DNA of 64,000 bases from Cognatundibacterium squillarum. GTDB lineage: Bacteria > Pseudomonadota > Gammaproteobacteria > Burkholderiales > Burkholderiaceae_D. The DNA is taken from the NCBI RefSeq assembly GCF_014652435.1, contig NZ_BMYU01000009.1:92139-156138 (forward strand), in the 5' to 3' direction. The notes under the pieces were generated by a model. The model did not search any database. It saw only the letters and a list, made by a program, of their open reading frames with translations, and was not told the DNA's origin. This document shows, in pieces, positions 63,896-64,000 of this stretch. Positions within the stretch are counted from its first letter, which is position 1; the number at the start of each line of letters is the position of its first letter. The position numbers and the translations under genes are program-made.

Positions 63896-64000
63896 TTATT
63901 TCAGGAACTGCTCGTTCCCCACCATACCGATCTTGGTTACACCCAGACGCTGTGCCGAGGCCATCACCGCCGCCACCGATTTGTACTCCACGACCGCATT
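63896..64000 (-). CDS. exbD: ExbD/TolR biopolymer transport protein, C-terminal end (partial)
   Basis: The last 34 codons before TAA read VEYKSVAAVMASAQRLGVTK, then IGMVGNEQFLK. This is the periplasmic C-terminus of ExbD/TolR proteins, which with ExbB use the proton gradient to energise TonB. ExbD fits better than TolR because of the KIGMV ending, but with this fragment the choice is tentative. The start lies outside the window. The TPR gene lies 154 bases downstream. Confidence 0.8.
   Translation of the reverse strand, partial: NAVVEYKSVAAVMASAQRLGVTKIGMVGNEQFLK

Overview
The window looks like a chromosomal segment of a betaproteobacterium, most likely Burkholderiales close to Oxalobacteraceae. 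The evidence is the gene content and order: hpnD-hpnE, a tsaB-rimI-uracil glycosylase-DUF1853 string, kup, lysC beside tRNA-Ser, the acnD/prpF type of methylcitrate cluster, gcvTHP behind a tandem glycine riboswitch, and DUF1415 next to malate synthase. GC content is moderate. I see no insertion sequence, prophage, CRISPR array or rRNA operon. The genus is not established.

Layout. 1-9 kb: end of hpnD and hpnE (squalene/hopanoid precursor synthesis), radA, lplT, the DUF1853/UDG/rimI/tsaB operon and a thioredoxin-like gene. 8.2-11.4 kb: three identical tRNA-Arg(ACG) genes, each with its own terminator, then kup and tRNA-Ser(GCU). 11.4-17.4 kb: lysC, DUF1415, malate synthase, a haloacid dehalogenase and a divergent LysR regulator. 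17.8-25.6 kb: a chemoreceptor, a cold-shock protein, enoyl-CoA hydratase, thioesterase, CapA-like protein, ferredoxin, small unknowns, an SCP2 protein and CysB. 25.8-33.6 kb: a PlpD-type patatin autotransporter, a FAH-fold protein lacking metal ligands, a DUF885 metallopeptidase, an HDOD protein and ilvE. 34-42.5 kb: the 2-methylcitrate (propionate) cluster prpB-prpC-GNAT-acnD-prpF, divergent from prpR, with a clear sigma-54 promoter and a large palindrome. 42.6-44.6 kb: a three-gene signalling operon (CheY-like receiver, CheC phosphatase, PAS-GGDEF cyclase). 44.8-47 kb: an unrecognised pair, a secreted protein with a serine-hydrolase-like elbow plus a membrane-anchored partner. 47.4-50.1 kb: cyanophycinase-like peptidase, lipocalin lipoprotein and a DHH phosphoesterase. 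50.2-55.1 kb: the glycine cleavage operon. 55.2-64 kb: a seven-repeat DUF2799-like lipoprotein, an ABC exporter, an amidohydrolase, MltD, a TPR protein and the end of an ExbD gene.

The most unusual signal is not a gene. A roughly 100-bp dispersed repeat occurs six times (near 1.5, 17.5, 24.0, 32.5, 44.7 and 58.7 kb). All six copies share an identical 16-base core, they occur in both orientations, and every copy lies between two convergent (tail-to-tail) genes. Separate rho-independent terminators stand beside at least five of the copies, so the repeat is not simply the terminator. Starts were moved from the longest open frame to an internal ATG wherever a ribosome binding site or family length supported it; these choices are stated in each entry.
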